Assembly: GCF_001426345.1 (NCBI RefSeq)
Contig: NZ_LMEM01000001.1
Location: 396,264 to 460,263, forward strand
Direction of reading: 5' to 3'
DNA from: Devosia sp. Root436
GTDB taxonomy: Bacteria > Pseudomonadota > Alphaproteobacteria > Rhizobiales > Devosiaceae
Length of the DNA stretch: 64,000 bases
Of this stretch, positions 55,161 to 64,000 are shown in pieces. The translations under genes and the position numbers were made by a program. The notes below the pieces were generated by a model. That model had not been told where the DNA came from. It searched no databases and worked only from the letters and a program-made list of their open reading frames with translations. How positions within the stretch are numbered: the first letter of the stretch is position 1; every line of letters starts with the position of its first letter.

Positions 55161-58100
55161 ATGCACATCGAACGCCGGTTCACGACTGCCAATGAAGACC
55201 GCTACGGGTCCATCGAATTCCGCTCGGCCACGAGCGAGATTCGCAATCCCGACGGCTCGGTCGTCTTCAAGCTCGAGAACATCGCGATCCCGGCGGCCTG
55301 GAGCCAGGTTGCCGCCGATATCATTGCGCAGAAGTATTTCCGCAAGGCCGGCGTCGCCAAGGTTCTCAAGAAGGTCGAGGAGAATTCCGTTCCCTCCTGG
55401 CTGTGGCGCTCCGTTCCCGACGAGGCTGCGCTGGCCAAGCTCCCCGAAGCCGAGCGCTATGGCTCGGAAATGGATTCTCGCCAGGTCTTCGACCGCCTCG
55501 CCGGCACCTGGACCTATTGGGGCTGGAAGGGTGGCTATTTCGCCTCCGAGGAAGACGCCCTCGCCTTCCGCGATGAACTCGCCTTCATGCTCGCCACCCA
55601 GCGCGTGGCCCCGAACTCGCCCCAGTGGTTCAATACCGGCCTGCATTGGGCCTATGGCATCGACGGCCCCGGCCAGGGCCACTTCTATGTCGATCCCTTC
55701 ACCCACAAGCTGGTCAGCTCCAAGAGCTCCTATGAGCACCCGCAGCCCCATGCCTGCTTCATCCAGTCCGTGAACGACGACCTGGTGAACGAAAACGGCA
55801 TCATGGACCTCTGGGTCCGCGAGGCGCGCCTGTTCAAGTATGGCTCGGGCACCGGCACCAACTTCTCGGCCCTGCGCGGCTCGGGCGAAAAGCTCTCGGG
55901 CGGCGGCAAGTCCTCCGGCCTGATGAGCTTCCTCAAGATCGGCGACCGCGCTGCCGGCGCCATCAAGTCGGGCGGCACCACGCGCCGTGCCGCCAAGATG
56001 GTGGTGCTCGATATCGATCACCCCGATATCGAGGAATATATCAACTGGAAGGTCAAGGAAGAGCAGAAGGTTGCGGCCCTGGTGACCGGCTCCAAGGTGG
56101 TCTCCAAACACCTCAAGCTCATCATGAAAGCGGCCGTCAACTGCGAAGGCAGCGGCGACGATTGCTTCGACGTGGCCAAGAACCCCGCCCTCAAGCGCGA
56201 AGTCCGCGCCGCCAAGAAGGCGCTGGTGCCGGAAAACTACATTTTCCGCGTCATCCAGTTCGCCAGGCAGGGCTATACCGATATCGAATTCCCGGTCTAT
56301 GACACCGATTGGGACAGCGAAGCCTATCTCACCGTGTCCGGCCAGAATTCCAACAATTCCGTCCGCGTCACCGATGACTTCCTGCGCGCCGTCGAAGGCG
56401 ATGGCGACTGGGATCTCAAGGCCCGCTCATCCGGCAAGGTCACCAAGACGCTCAAGGCCCGCGATCTCTGGGAACAGGTCGGCTATGCCGCCTGGGCCTC
56501 GGCCGATCCCGGCATCCAGTATCACACCACCATCAACGAGTGGCACACCAGCCCCGAAGCCGGTCCGATCAATGCGTCGAACCCCTGCTCGGAATACATG
56601 TTCCTCGACGACACGGCCTGCAACCTGGCCTCGGTCAACCTGCTGCCCTATCGCAATGCCGATGGTTCCTTCAACACGGCCGCCTATGAGCATACCGTGC
56701 GCCTGTGGACCATTGTGCTCGAAATTTCGGTGATGATGGCGCAGTTCCCCTCGCGCGCCATTGCCGAACGCTCGTTCGAATACCGGACCCTCGGCATCGG
56801 CTACGCCAATATCGGCGGGCTGCTGATGACCTCGGGCATTCCCTATGACTCGGCTGAGGGCCGCGCCATTGCCGGCGCCGTCACCGCGATCATGACCGGC
56901 GTTTCCTATGCCACCTCGGCCGAAATGGCCAAGGAGCTGGGCGCCTTCAAGGATTACAAGCGCAATGCCAAGCATATGCTGCGCGTCATCCGCAACCATC
57001 GCAACGCCGCCCATGGCCATGCTACCGGCTACGAAGCGCTCAGCATCGCCCCGGTGCCGCTCGACCATGCCTCGCTGATCGACGCCAACCTTTCCGAACG
57101 CGCCAAGGTGGCATGGGACAATGCCCTGGCGCTGGGCGAAAAGCACGGCTACCGCAATGCGCAGGTCTCGGTGATCGCCCCGACCGGCACGATCGGCCTG
57201 GTCATGGATTGCGACACGACCGGCATCGAGCCCGATTTCGCGCTGGTCAAGTTCAAGAAGCTCGCCGGTGGCGGCTACTTCAAGATCATCAACCGCGCCG
57301 TTCCCCCGGCTCTGCGCACCCTGGGCTATTCCGAGAGCCAGATTGCCGAAATGGAGGCCTATGCGGTCGGCCATGGCAATCTCAACCAGGCGCCGGGTGT
57401 CAATCCGTCTACCCTGCGCAGCAAGGGCTTTACCGACGAGAAGATCGCCGCGCTCAACGCCGCGACCGCCTCGGCTTTCGACATCAAGTTCATCTTCAAC
57501 CAGTGGACTTTGGGTGTCGATTTCCTCAAGTCGCTCGGTGTTACCGACGAGCAGATGAACGATTTCTCGTTCGAGCTGCTGCCCTTCCTCGGTTTTTCCA
57601 GGAAGGATATCGAGGCTGCCAACCTGCATGTTGTCGGCGCCATGACGCTGGAAGGCGCCCCCCATCTCAAGGATGAGCACCTGCCCGTCTTCGATTGCGC
57701 CACGCCCTGCGGCAAGATCGGCAAGCGCTATCTCTCGGTCGAAAGCCACATCCTGATGATGGCGGCGGCGCAGCCCTTCATTTCGGGTGCGATTTCCAAG
57801 ACCATCAACATGCCCAACGACGCCACGGTGGAAGAAGCCAAGGAAGCCTACATGCTGTCCTGGCGCCTGGCGCTCAAGGCCAACGCGCTCTATCGCGACG
57901 GCTCCAAGCTGAGCCAGCCGCTCAATTCCTCGGTGCTGTCAGCCGCCGATGAAGACGAGGACGACGACGCGGTCGAAGCCCTCACCGCCATGAATGCCGA
58001 TGCCCGCGTCCCCGCGATCGCCGAAAAGATCGTCGAGCGCATCATCGAGCGCGAAGTGGAAATCCGCTCCCGCGAGAAGATGCCGGACCGCCGCAAGGGC

Positions 58101-58883
58101 TATACCCAGAAGGCGGTCGTGGGCGGTCACAAGGTCTATGTCCATACCGGCGAATATGGCGATGGACGCCTCGGCGAGATTTTCATCGACATGCACAAGG
58201 AAGGCGCCGCCTTCCGCGCCATGATGAACAATTTCGCCATCGCCATCTCGATCGGCCTGCAATATGGCGTGCCGCTGGACGAATTCGTGGAGGCCTTCAC
58301 CTTCACCCGCTTCGAGCCCGCCGGCATGGTCATGGGCAATGACCGCATCAAGAACGCGACCTCCATTCTCGATTACGTGTTCCGCGAACTGGCCGTTTCC
58401 TATCTCGACCGGGATGATCTGGCCCATGTCAATCCGGACAGCCCGACTTCGCTCGGCAAGGGCGTTGCCGAGGAGAAGGGTGCGCGCGCTGCGGCGTCCG
58501 CCCCTGCCCCGGTGCCCGCCGAGCGCTTTGTCTCCCGCGGCATGACCCGCGGCCGCGTGGCCAACAAGAACCTGATGATCGTCTCGGGCGACCAGCCCCA
58601 GTTCAACCCGGTCCAGGCCATGCAGACCTCAACCGTGACGGCGCTGCGCTCCGCCACCGCCCTCAAGCAGGACACCCAACTCGCCCCGGCCGCCTTCCCC
58701 GCCGCCGAACTCAACCCCATCCCCAGCCCGCCCCCATCCAAGGACGCCGGCCTGCTGCGGGCCGAAGCCCAGATGAAGGGCTATACGGGCGACCAGTGCA
58801 CCGAATGCCACAACTTTACGATGGTCCGGAACGGCACGTGCTTGAAATGCGATACGTGCGGGACGACGACGGGGTGCAGCTGA
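55161..58883 (+). CDS. nrdJ: Adenosylcobalamin-dependent (class II) ribonucleotide reductase
   Basis: A 1240-residue reductase that makes deoxynucleotides with coenzyme B12, usable with or without oxygen. Substrate and radical sites appear in [42 protein letters not shown] and [40 protein letters not shown] is typical of this long class II subtype. The C-terminus ends in a zinc-ribbon-like [18 protein letters not shown] segment that likely recycles the active-site disulfide. The ATG at 55161 follows GGGGAA by 10 bases. Confidence 0.96.
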   Translation: MHIERRFTTANEDRYGSIEFRSATSEIRNPDGSVVFKLENIAIPAAWSQVAADIIAQKYFRKAGVAKVLKKVEENSVPSWLWRSVPDEAALAKLPEAERYGSEMDSRQVFDRLAGTWTYWGWKGGYFASEEDALAFRDELAFMLATQRVAPNSPQWFNTGLHWAYGIDGPGQGHFYVDPFTHKLVSSKSSYEHPQPHACFIQSVNDDLVNENGIMDLWVREARLFKYGSGTGTNFSALRGSGEKLSGGGKSSGLMSFLKIGDRAAGAIKSGGTTRRAAKMVVLDIDHPDIEEYINWKVKEEQKVAALVTGSKVVSKHLKLIMKAAVNCEGSGDDCFDVAKNPALKREVRAAKKALVPENYIFRVIQFARQGYTDIEFPVYDTDWDSEAYLTVSGQNSNNSVRVTDDFLRAVEGDGDWDLKARSSGKVTKTLKARDLWEQVGYAAWASADPGIQYHTTINEWHTSPEAGPINASNPCSEYMFLDDTACNLASVNLLPYRNADGSFNTAAYEHTVRLWTIVLEISVMMAQFPSRAIAERSFEYRTLGIGYANIGGLLMTSGIPYDSAEGRAIAGAVTAIMTGVSYATSAEMAKELGAFKDYKRNAKHMLRVIRNHRNAAHGHATGYEALSIAPVPLDHASLIDANLSERAKVAWDNALALGEKHGYRNAQVSVIAPTGTIGLVMDCDTTGIEPDFALVKFKKLAGGGYFKIINRAVPPALRTLGYSESQIAEMEAYAVGHGNLNQAPGVNPSTLRSKGFTDEKIAALNAATASAFDIKFIFNQWTLGVDFLKSLGVTDEQMNDFSFELLPFLGFSRKDIEAANLHVVGAMTLEGAPHLKDEHLPVFDCATPCGKIGKRYLSVESHILMMAAAQPFISGAISKTINMPNDATVEEAKEAYMLSWRLALKANALYRDGSKLSQPLNSSVLSAADEDEDDDAVEALTAMNADARVPAIAEKIVERIIEREVEIRSREKMPDRRKGYTQKAVVGGHKVYVHTGEYGDGRLGEIFIDMHKEGAAFRAMMNNFAIAISIGLQYGVPLDEFVEAFTFTRFEPAGMVMGNDRIKNATSILDYVFRELAVSYLDRDDLAHVNPDSPTSLGKGVAEEKGARAAASAPAPVPAERFVSRGMTRGRVANKNLMIVSGDQPQFNPVQAMQTSTVTALRSATALKQDTQLAPAAFPAAELNPIPSPPPSKDAGLLRAEAQMKGYTGDQCTECHNFTMVRNGTCLKCDTCGTTTGCS

Positions 58884-58907
58884 GGCCGCTAGTGCCGATT
58901 GCTGCCG

Positions 58908-59669
58908 ATGGGTCATAGAACTGCAGAGGAAGCACTCGCTAACGACCAGCGAGTGCTTGGAGCCCAGTATGGTAAAGCATTTCATCATGCGCTCCAAGAA
59001 CTGTGGCGGGTTTCCGCAAATTGGGATCGCTATGAAACGCTCTACGGGTCGCAGGAAGCCGTCGATATCCTGAACAAAAGTAGCGGTCTTTTTTCTCACG
59101 TACTGCAAAACATGCTCTTCGAGCACGTCTTATTGGGCCTATGCCGCCTCACAGACGCACCACAAATGCGGGGCCGCACAAACCTCTCGATAGACGCTTT
59201 GCTGCTCCTGGATCCTACACGTCACAAGATAGGACTCAACAGACGGATTAGAGCGGCGAAACTGAAGTGTGCGTTTGCCAGATCGTGGCGCGATAAACAC
59301 ATTGGTCACAACGACTTCGAGCAGATAACGGGACAGGTCAACCTTTTGGCTCGCGCAACGCGCAGAAAGGTCAGTAAGGCAATATTAGCTATCCACGAAG
59401 TCTTTAGATGGATTCACGCGCGCTACTTCAAAGGAAACTTGGGATTGTCTTCAATTGGCGATGATGACGCCAATCAAATCCTGCGGGACCTAGCGAGAGC
59501 GCAGGCTTTTCGTCAGATGGAACGTAAAGAATTGGAAAAGGGCAACTTTACACCGTTGACCGATTGGGAGAGCAAGTTGCCCGCTAAGGCTGCGGACTGG
59601 AACCAGCGATATTCCAGTCGTCTTAAGCCACCTAAGCCGTACCGAGGCAAACTTCCATTGGCGACCTAA
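58908..59669 (+). CDS. AbiU2/HEPN-like protein, possible abortive-infection factor
   Basis: A 253-residue mostly helical protein. The order SGLFSHVLQNMLFEHVLLGLC then LTDAPQMRGRTNLSID then SWRDKHIGHNDFEQI resembles the HEPN family of AbiU2. The RDKHIGH segment fits the Rx4-6H motif of HEPN RNases. GC content is about half in two lines I counted by hand, clearly below its neighbours, which suggests transfer. It stands alone, with no partner gene. The ATG at 58908 is preferred over a TTG three codons earlier. Function is unproven. Confidence 0.55.
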   Translation: MGHRTAEEALANDQRVLGAQYGKAFHHALQELWRVSANWDRYETLYGSQEAVDILNKSSGLFSHVLQNMLFEHVLLGLCRLTDAPQMRGRTNLSIDALLLLDPTRHKIGLNRRIRAAKLKCAFARSWRDKHIGHNDFEQITGQVNLLARATRRKVSKAILAIHEVFRWIHARYFKGNLGLSSIGDDDANQILRDLARAQAFRQMERKELEKGNFTPLTDWESKLPAKAADWNQRYSSRLKPPKPYRGKLPLAT

Positions 59670-59700
59670 GTTGCCTGAGTAGTCATATCAACACCCACGA

Positions 59701-59800
59701 TGTCATTCCGGCGAAGGCCGGAATCCATCCTGAGATGTCTCAGCCTGCCGTAGATGCGGAATAACCTCAGGATGGACCCCGGCCTTCGCCGGGGTGACAC
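59701..59800. repeat. Family C palindrome, copy 2
   Basis: Arms TGTCATTCCGGCGAAGGCCG and CCGGCCTTCGCCGGGGTGAC, with inner arms ATCCATCCTGAG and CTCAGGATGGAC. It forms the left part of a tandem duplicated unit with the GIY-YIG remnant. Confidence 0.92.
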
Positions 59801-59834
59801 GGTGGGTGGGCGGGCATGCGGGCTGACGGGCGCT

Positions 59835-60047
59835 TCAGAACCCCAAATCCTTGGACAAATCCCGCCAGTCCAGGTTCATCGCCTCGATCAGCCGGTCCTT
59901 CCAGGGACGTTTCCAGTCCTTGATCCGCTTCTCCCGCAGGATGGCCGCCTCGACGTCCTCATGCACTTCGTACCAGACCAGCTTGTCGCAATCGTAGCGA
60001 TCGGTGGAGCTGTCTAGATCGCGCCGCGCTTGCGGTTGGCCATGATG
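59835..60047 (-). pseudogene. Truncated GIY-YIG endonuclease gene
   Basis: The C-terminal half (DRYDCDKLVWYEVHEDVEA through WRDLSKDLGF) matches the intact gene at 60212 almost exactly. Between the first residues (MANRKRGA) and that half, an internal deletion removed the segment that holds the catalytic GIY-YIG residues, and the short start frame now stops at a TAG. The copy is dead as a nuclease. It arose from a duplication together with the family C palindrome. Confidence 0.85.
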
Positions 60048-60078
60048 ACTTGGGGCACGCAACTTTCAACATTCTCGG

Positions 60079-60178
60079 TGTCATTCCGGCGAAGGCCGGA
60101 ATCCATCCTGAGATGGCCCAACCTGCCGTAGATGCGGAAAGACCTCAGGATGGACCCCGGCCTTCGCCGGGGTGACAC
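60079..60178. repeat. Family C palindrome, copy 3
   Basis: Nearly identical to copy 2, including the spacer CCTGCCGTAGATGCGGAA. This is the left part of the second duplicated unit. Confidence 0.92.
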
Positions 60179-60211
60179 CGTGGGTGGGCGGGCATGCGGG
60201 CGACAGCGGCG

Positions 60212-60508
60212 TCAGAACCCCAAATCCTTGGACAAATCCCGCCAACCGGGGTTCATCGCCTCGATCAGCCGATCCTTCCAGGGCCGGTGCCATTCCTTGA
60301 TCCGCTTCTCCCGCAGGATGGCGGCCTCAACGTCCTCATGCACTTCGTACCAGACCAGCTTGTCGCAGTCGTAGCGGTCGGTGAAGCTGCCCTTGAAGAC
60401 GTGGTTCTTGTGCTGCCAGACACGCCCTTCGGGATTGCCGGTCACGCCGGTATAGACCGCGCCGCGCTTGCGGTTGGCCATGATGTAGACGAGATAAATC
60501 CTGCTCAT
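60212..60508 (-). CDS. GIY-YIG domain endonuclease-like protein
   Basis: A 98-residue single-domain protein of the UvrC/YhbQ-like GIY-YIG group. It begins MSRIYLVYIMANRKRGAVYT with YTGVTGNPEGRVWQHKN; the first motif reads VYI rather than GIY and the second is VYTG. The Arg of the catalytic site is in EGRVWQH, and the Glu in YEVHEDVEAAI. Such small proteins are common in Rhizobiales and their role is unclear; some have DNA nicking activity. Family C palindromes flank it on both sides. Confidence 0.85.
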   Translation of the reverse strand: MSRIYLVYIMANRKRGAVYTGVTGNPEGRVWQHKNHVFKGSFTDRYDCDKLVWYEVHEDVEAAILREKRIKEWHRPWKDRLIEAMNPGWRDLSKDLGF

Positions 60509-60552
60509 GGCTCGAACAAAGCATGAACGATCTGCGCTTTCAACTCTCTCGG

Positions 60553-60652
60553 TGTCATTCCGGCGCAGGCCGGAATCTATCCTGAGATGGCCGGGCGTTC
60601 CGTGGGCATGGAAAGACCTCAGGATGGATTACGGCCTTCGCCGGGATGACAC
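60553..60652. repeat. Family C palindrome, copy 4
   Basis: Arms TGTCATTCCGGCGCAGGCCG and CGGCCTTCGCCGGGATGACA, with a few mismatches to copies 2 and 3. It lies upstream of the intact GIY-YIG gene. Confidence 0.9.
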
Positions 60653-60677
60653 GGCGATTCGGGCAAGCCCTCCGACC

Positions 60678-61328
60678 TTACCGCAACAGTCCTTCGCGCT
60701 CGAACGCCGCCCAGTCCACCAGTTCCACGCGCTCGCCATCCCCATCCGGCACCCCCTGTCCCGTCTTCTCCGCCCGCGCCAGCTTGCGCTGCCAGGCCGC
60801 CCGCTGGCGGTTCTCCCGCGCCGTTTCGGCGTCCTGTTCGCGCCAGTCGTCGATGACGCCGCTGTCGAGCAGGTCTTCCACCATCCGTGGGTCGAAGACG
60901 TGGAAGGTGATCTTGCGGGCGCGGCCGCGCAGTTTCACCGTGCGGATGCCGGCGCTGGGCAGGCGGCCGTCCTTGAGCCAGCGGTGCCGCTCGGTGGTTT
61001 TGATATCGAGGATATCCTCGATCTCGCGCGGAATGACCGGCAGGCTCTCGATGCCGACCAGGCCAGCCGAGACGAGTGCCGCCGCGTCGCGAAACGCTGC
61101 CGCCTCGCTTTCGGGCAGGCGCAGCAGCAGTTCGCTGCCCCGGATATCGAGCGCCTTGCGCAGCTTCAGCGGCAGCCGGGCCCGCATTTCGAGCATGATG
61201 CCCCTGGCGCGCACTGACGAGCCCAGCGTGGCGCCTGATGGCAGCGCCCATTCCCGGGTCAGCTTTGCTTCGTCAGCGGATTTCGCGGCGCGTTTCATGC
61301 CGTCCAGATAGGCGCGTTGCGCCCGCAC
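60678..61328 (-). CDS. Unknown protein with excisionase-like helix-turn-helix
   Basis: A protein of 216 residues (206 if it starts at the ATG at 61298). I do not recognise the family. The middle segment ILDIKTTERHRWLKDGRLP resembles a MerR/excisionase helix-turn-helix. The first half has RGIMLEMRARLPLKLRKAL and the C-terminus is charged, with RENRQRAAWQRKLARAE. No signal peptide. The GTG at 61328 lacks a clear ribosome site. It may be a DNA-binding protein of phage or plasmid origin, but nothing nearby proves that. Confidence 0.65.
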   Translation of the reverse strand: MRAQRAYLDGMKRAAKSADEAKLTREWALPSGATLGSSVRARGIMLEMRARLPLKLRKALDIRGSELLLRLPESEAAAFRDAAALVSAGLVGIESLPVIPREIEDILDIKTTERHRWLKDGRLPSAGIRTVKLRGRARKITFHVFDPRMVEDLLDSGVIDDWREQDAETARENRQRAAWQRKLARAEKTGQGVPDGDGERVELVDWAAFEREGLLR

Positions 61329-61468
61329 GGCAACGCGCAGACGGACAAATCGCGCTGGTGTGAAACCCTTCTATCGCCCGGCATTTTGTCCGGACCGGCC
61401 GCGTCAGCCTCACTTCTCCCCCTCCCGCCCCGTTGCCTTATCCTGTCCTCTCACCGGAGGGACCCCAA

Positions 61469-61831
61469 ATGACCCAACCCAAACTCAGCCGCCGTGCCAT
61501 TATTGCCTATAATCGCTTCTCCAAGGACCTGGCCGCGCTCAACTACGTGCTGCGCAAGGCCAAGCCGACGGGCATGGTGGGCGATCTGACGCTGCGCCAG
61601 TTCAACGCCATCTGCCACGCGGCCAACCGCCTGTTCGCCCGCGAACCGGCCATGCCGCGCTTCCTGTGGATCGATCTGGAGCGGCCGCTGACCGTGGCCG
61701 ATTTCGCCATTCTGGTGTCGCGGCTGACGGCAGCATCGCTGGCCTTCGAGGAGCGCTATGAGTACCTGACGCGCGCGCCGGCGCCTGCCCCCGCGCTCGA
61801 TAGCGACGGCTTTCCATCCAAGCATGTCTGA
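61469..61831 (+). CDS. Conserved protein of unknown function
   Basis: A 120-residue protein, alpha-helical by composition, with no signal peptide. It starts MTQPKLSRRAIIAYNRFSKD and contains LRQFNAICHAANRLFARE. The ATG at 61469 has GGAGGG upstream at good spacing, which excludes the 12-codon longer frame. I cannot assign a function. The gap after it (61832-62159) contains only a hairpin. Confidence 0.65.
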   Translation: MTQPKLSRRAIIAYNRFSKDLAALNYVLRKAKPTGMVGDLTLRQFNAICHAANRLFAREPAMPRFLWIDLERPLTVADFAILVSRLTAASLAFEERYEYLTRAPAPAPALDSDGFPSKHV

Positions 61832-62028
61832 ACCGCCGGGAAAAAACTTATCCCCGCTCCGGGCGCCCATGCCATCATGCCGTCATTCCCGCCATTCACG
61901 CGGCCCCGACGCAGGGCCGGGCGGGGAGACCGTGGGACGGGGGCGCCTGTTCAGTGAGGGGAAATACGGCAGCCGGACCTGCAATACTGGTACCGCCTGA
62001 ACCATACCTCATGCAAAAGCGGATCGTG

Positions 62029-62055
62029 ATGGGCGGCGAGTCAAAGGCCGCCCAT
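62029..62055. other. Perfect 9-bp hairpin in a gene-free gap
   Basis: ATGGGCGGC and GCCGCCCAT pair around a nine-base loop. There is no T-run on either side, so a terminator is unlikely. It lies between two convergent genes. Confidence 0.5.
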
Positions 62056-62159
62056 TACCCGTGTAACCGCAAGCGCAAGCCGGGCGGCAATTTCGGCTGT
62101 CCGGTCCCTCCCCGCTGCCGCAACCAATCCGCGATCACAGCAAGTCGGCCTCGGCACGC

Positions 62160-62531
62160 CTAGCCCCGGTCGCGCTCATATCCCATCATACCCGGAAATT
62201 CCGGCAGCCACGCCTCCCGCCGCAGGGTCCAGCCTTCATAGCTCGGCACGAACTGGTTCGGCGCGTCCAGCGTGCCCAGATGCACTTCCACTTCGTCGCC
62301 GCTGCGGGCGAAGACCGATGAGCCGCAGCGGGGGCAGAAGTGGCGGCCCTGATAGGCGTGTGCGTCCCCTTCGATGGTCACCGCGTCCTGCGGGAAGATC
62401 GCGGCGGCGTAGAACAGCGCGCCGTGATGCTTGCGGCAATCGAGGCAGTGGCAGATGCCCACGCGAAGCGGGCGCCCCGTCGCCACGAGGCGAACATTGC
62501 CGCAGAGGCATCCGCCGGTAAATCGGTCCAT
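62160..62531 (-). CDS. GFA-family zinc protein
   Basis: A 123-residue protein of the glutathione-dependent formaldehyde-activating (GFA/CENP-V-like) family. Zinc ligands appear in GGCLCGNVR, CHCLDCRKHHG and FCPRCGSSVFA. The true substrate of most members is unknown; some act on thiol adducts. The ATG at 62531 is preceded by AGGAGGAGA, a strong site. Confidence 0.88.
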   Translation of the reverse strand: MDRFTGGCLCGNVRLVATGRPLRVGICHCLDCRKHHGALFYAAAIFPQDAVTIEGDAHAYQGRHFCPRCGSSVFARSGDEVEVHLGTLDAPNQFVPSYEGWTLRREAWLPEFPGMMGYERDRG

Positions 62532-62609
62532 GCTGCATCTCCTCCTCAGGCGTGGAGGGCAACACTAGCCCATGCGGCGACGGCGCGCCCGCCCTGCTTC
62601 ATCCGGCCG

Positions 62610-63047
62610 TCAGGCCGCCTGGACGATCTCGAGCAGTTCGACGTCGAACACCAGGTCCTGCCCGGCCAGCGGATGGTTGGCGTCGACCTTGACGCTCCTG
62701 TCATCCACTTCCACCACGGTAATCGGCAACATGCCGCCATCGGCGGTTCGCGCCTGCAATTGCGTGCCGGGGCGCACATCGATGCCCGAAGGCACCTTGG
62801 CGCGGTCCAGCGTCTGGATGGCTTCGGCACGGTGCGGGCCATAGGCCTCGGCGCAGGGAATGGTCACGGTGTCCTTCTGGCCCGGCTCCATACCGGCGAC
62901 ATGGGCTTCGAGGCCCCTGATGACCTGGCCCAGGCCGATGGTGAATTCCAGCGGCTCCTTGCCGGCGGAGGAGTCGAACTGCGTGCCGTTGGTCAGGCGC
63001 CCGGTATAGTTGATGCGGACGACGTCGCCCATCTTGGCTTCCGTCAT
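62610..63047 (-). CDS. FKBP-type peptidyl-prolyl isomerase, SlyD-like
   Basis: A 145-residue SlyD-type FKBP. The FKBP core starts GDVVRINYTGRLTNGTQFDSS and contains IGLGQVIRGLEAHVAGM. The insert-in-flap domain has CAEAYGPHRAEAI. The C-terminus closes HPLAGQDLVFDVELLEI. It lacks the His-rich metal tail of E. coli SlyD. I chose the ATG at 63047 with AAGGAAA upstream; the open frame runs 42 codons further. It acts in the cytosol as a folding helper. Confidence 0.9.
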   Translation of the reverse strand: MTEAKMGDVVRINYTGRLTNGTQFDSSAGKEPLEFTIGLGQVIRGLEAHVAGMEPGQKDTVTIPCAEAYGPHRAEAIQTLDRAKVPSGIDVRPGTQLQARTADGGMLPITVVEVDDRSVKVDANHPLAGQDLVFDVELLEIVQAA

Positions 63048-63273
63048 GGCTGTTTCCTTCTGTGAGTGCGGGCGGATTGCTCGACGCCCTTTTCCAGCGA
63101 GGCCGCGCAAGGTGCGCGACAGCGAGGGTCCAATGTAGGGACTGAGGCCCAGATGTAAACCGCTGCGGGGCAAATCGGCGCTCGGCCGCCCGTCAACAAT
63201 GTTACTCCCACCATGTCGATTTCAACGGCTAGCGTTCGTCTTTAAGGTGCAAACGCTTGAGGAGCGGCGAAAA

Positions 63274-64000
63274 ATGGAAAATCGATATGGTTGGGTCATC
63301 GTCGGCGCCGGTGCGCTGATCACCTGTCTGGCGATGGGCGCGATGTTCGCCCTGCCCGTCTATCTGCAACCGATGGCCGACGAAACCGGCTGGACGCGGG
63401 CCGGTATTTCCGGCGCCATGACCATCGGCTTCATCGTCATGGGCGTGGCCGGCTTCCTCTGGGGCACGCTGACCGATCGCATCGGCGCCAGGCCGGTGGT
63501 GCTGATCGCGGCCGTCACGCTGGGGCTGGGCCTGTTCATCGCCAGCCGGGCCAATGACCTGCTGGTCTTCCAGATCGCCTATGGCGGGCTGGTGGGGGCT
63601 TCCGGTGGCGCCTTTTTCGCGCCGCTGATGGCCACCGTCATCGGCTGGTTCGACAAGCATCGCAGCCTTGCCGTGTCGCTGGTCTCGCTGGGCGGCGGCG
63701 TCGCGCCCATGGTGATCACGCCGCTGGCCACCGTGCTCATCGAGCAGATGGGCTGGCGCAATGCGATGATGACGACCGCCTTGGTGGCGACTGTTCTCAT
63801 TCTGCCCACCGCCATGCTCATCCGCCGGCCGCCCGCCGTCATGAACGCCCCGGCCGAGGGTGGCGAGACGCCCATGCCCGCCGCGCGTCCCTCCATTGCC
63901 AGCGTCTTCCGCAAGCCGCAATTCATCGTACTGGCCGGCGTGTTCTTTCTCTGCTGCGCCGCCCATTCCGGGCCGATCTTCCACACGGTGAGCTATGCCA
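63274..64000 (+). CDS. MFS transporter, 3' end cut by window
   Basis: The first 242 residues of a major facilitator superfamily permease. At least six membrane helices can be seen, the first in GWVIVGAGALITCLAMGAMF. The motif A loop between helices 2 and 3 is GTLTDRIGARPV. The charged linker VMNAPAEGGETPMPAARP marks the centre between halves. It resembles the monocarboxylate/oxalate-formate (OFA-like) group; substrate unknown. ATG at 63274 with AGGAG upstream. Confidence 0.88.
   Translation, partial: MENRYGWVIVGAGALITCLAMGAMFALPVYLQPMADETGWTRAGISGAMTIGFIVMGVAGFLWGTLTDRIGARPVVLIAAVTLGLGLFIASRANDLLVFQIAYGGLVGASGGAFFAPLMATVIGWFDKHRSLAVSLVSLGGGVAPMVITPLATVLIEQMGWRNAMMTTALVATVLILPTAMLIRRPPAVMNAPAEGGETPMPAARPSIASVFRKPQFIVLAGVFFLCCAAHSGPIFHTVSYA

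Noticed and set aside
60081..60293. Separate 70-codon ORF overlapping the GIY-YIG gene end
   Set aside because: It reads the GIY-YIG 3' end in another frame and runs through the palindrome.
59701..60652. CRISPR array from the repeated blocks
   Set aside because: The repeats are long palindromes with genes between them, not short direct repeats with even spacers, and no cas genes are present.
62029..62055. Intrinsic terminator
   Set aside because: The perfect stem has no T-run on either strand.

Overview
The window looks like chromosomal core DNA of a GC-rich alphaproteobacterium of the order Hyphomicrobiales (Rhizobiales). The gene content and the dispersed intergenic palindromes fit Devosia or a close relative. 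That name is my inference from protein likeness; there is no rRNA here to confirm it. Evidence for the group includes a complex I NDUFA12 protein next to a DUF2155 protein, a seven-gene suf operon with two cysteine desulfurases, RNase E with an acidic insert and a C-terminal GWW motif, a B12-dependent ribonucleotide reductase, and a PII/glutamine synthetase pair behind a sigma-54-like promoter.

Layout. 1-8.6 kb: end of a citrate synthase-family gene, clpX and clpP, a small unknown gene, a cytochrome P450, the NAD(P)H-hydrate repair enzyme nnr, trigger factor and tRNA-Leu(UAG). 8.9-14.4 kb: glnB-glnA, two PilZ proteins, and an ABC-F ATPase preceded by two unlisted small ORFs. 14.6-21.7 kb: a small exported protein, parE (topoisomerase IV B), a DEAD-box helicase, a GGDEF protein and aroA. 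21.8-31.8 kb: the suf operon (minus strand) with an Irr/ICE-like operator, a diverging alpha/beta hydrolase, tyrS, and a ParDE-type toxin-antitoxin pair. 31.8-42.4 kb: envelope genes (a giant AsmA/YhdP-like protein, an M23 peptidase, PBP1A, an amidase) plus a peroxiredoxin and prfB with its programmed frameshift. 42.9-54.4 kb: rne, a receiver-like protein, an aminotransferase, a DsbA-like protein, aroQ-accB-accC, aat, a GyrI-like protein, an atypical SDR, DUF2155 and NDUFA12. 54.8-64 kb: nrdJ with a long structured leader, then an accessory patch (low-GC AbiU2/HEPN-like gene, duplicated GIY-YIG unit, unknown genes), GFA and FKBP proteins and the start of an MFS transporter.

How the genes connect. 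ClpXP and trigger factor handle protein quality; Aat feeds the N-end rule that ends at Clp proteases. PII and GS form the nitrogen switch. GGDEF and PilZ proteins make a c-di-GMP set. Suf builds Fe-S clusters. AroA and AroQ serve the shikimate pathway and AccBC fatty acid synthesis. PBP1A, the amidase and the M23 protein remodel peptidoglycan.

The most distinctive non-coding content is three families of long imperfect palindromes in many intergenic gaps. I see no IS element, prophage, CRISPR array or rRNA. The best candidates for undescribed biology are the small ORFs and leader ahead of the ABC-F gene, the structured nrdJ leader, and the palindrome families; none is proven from sequence alone.
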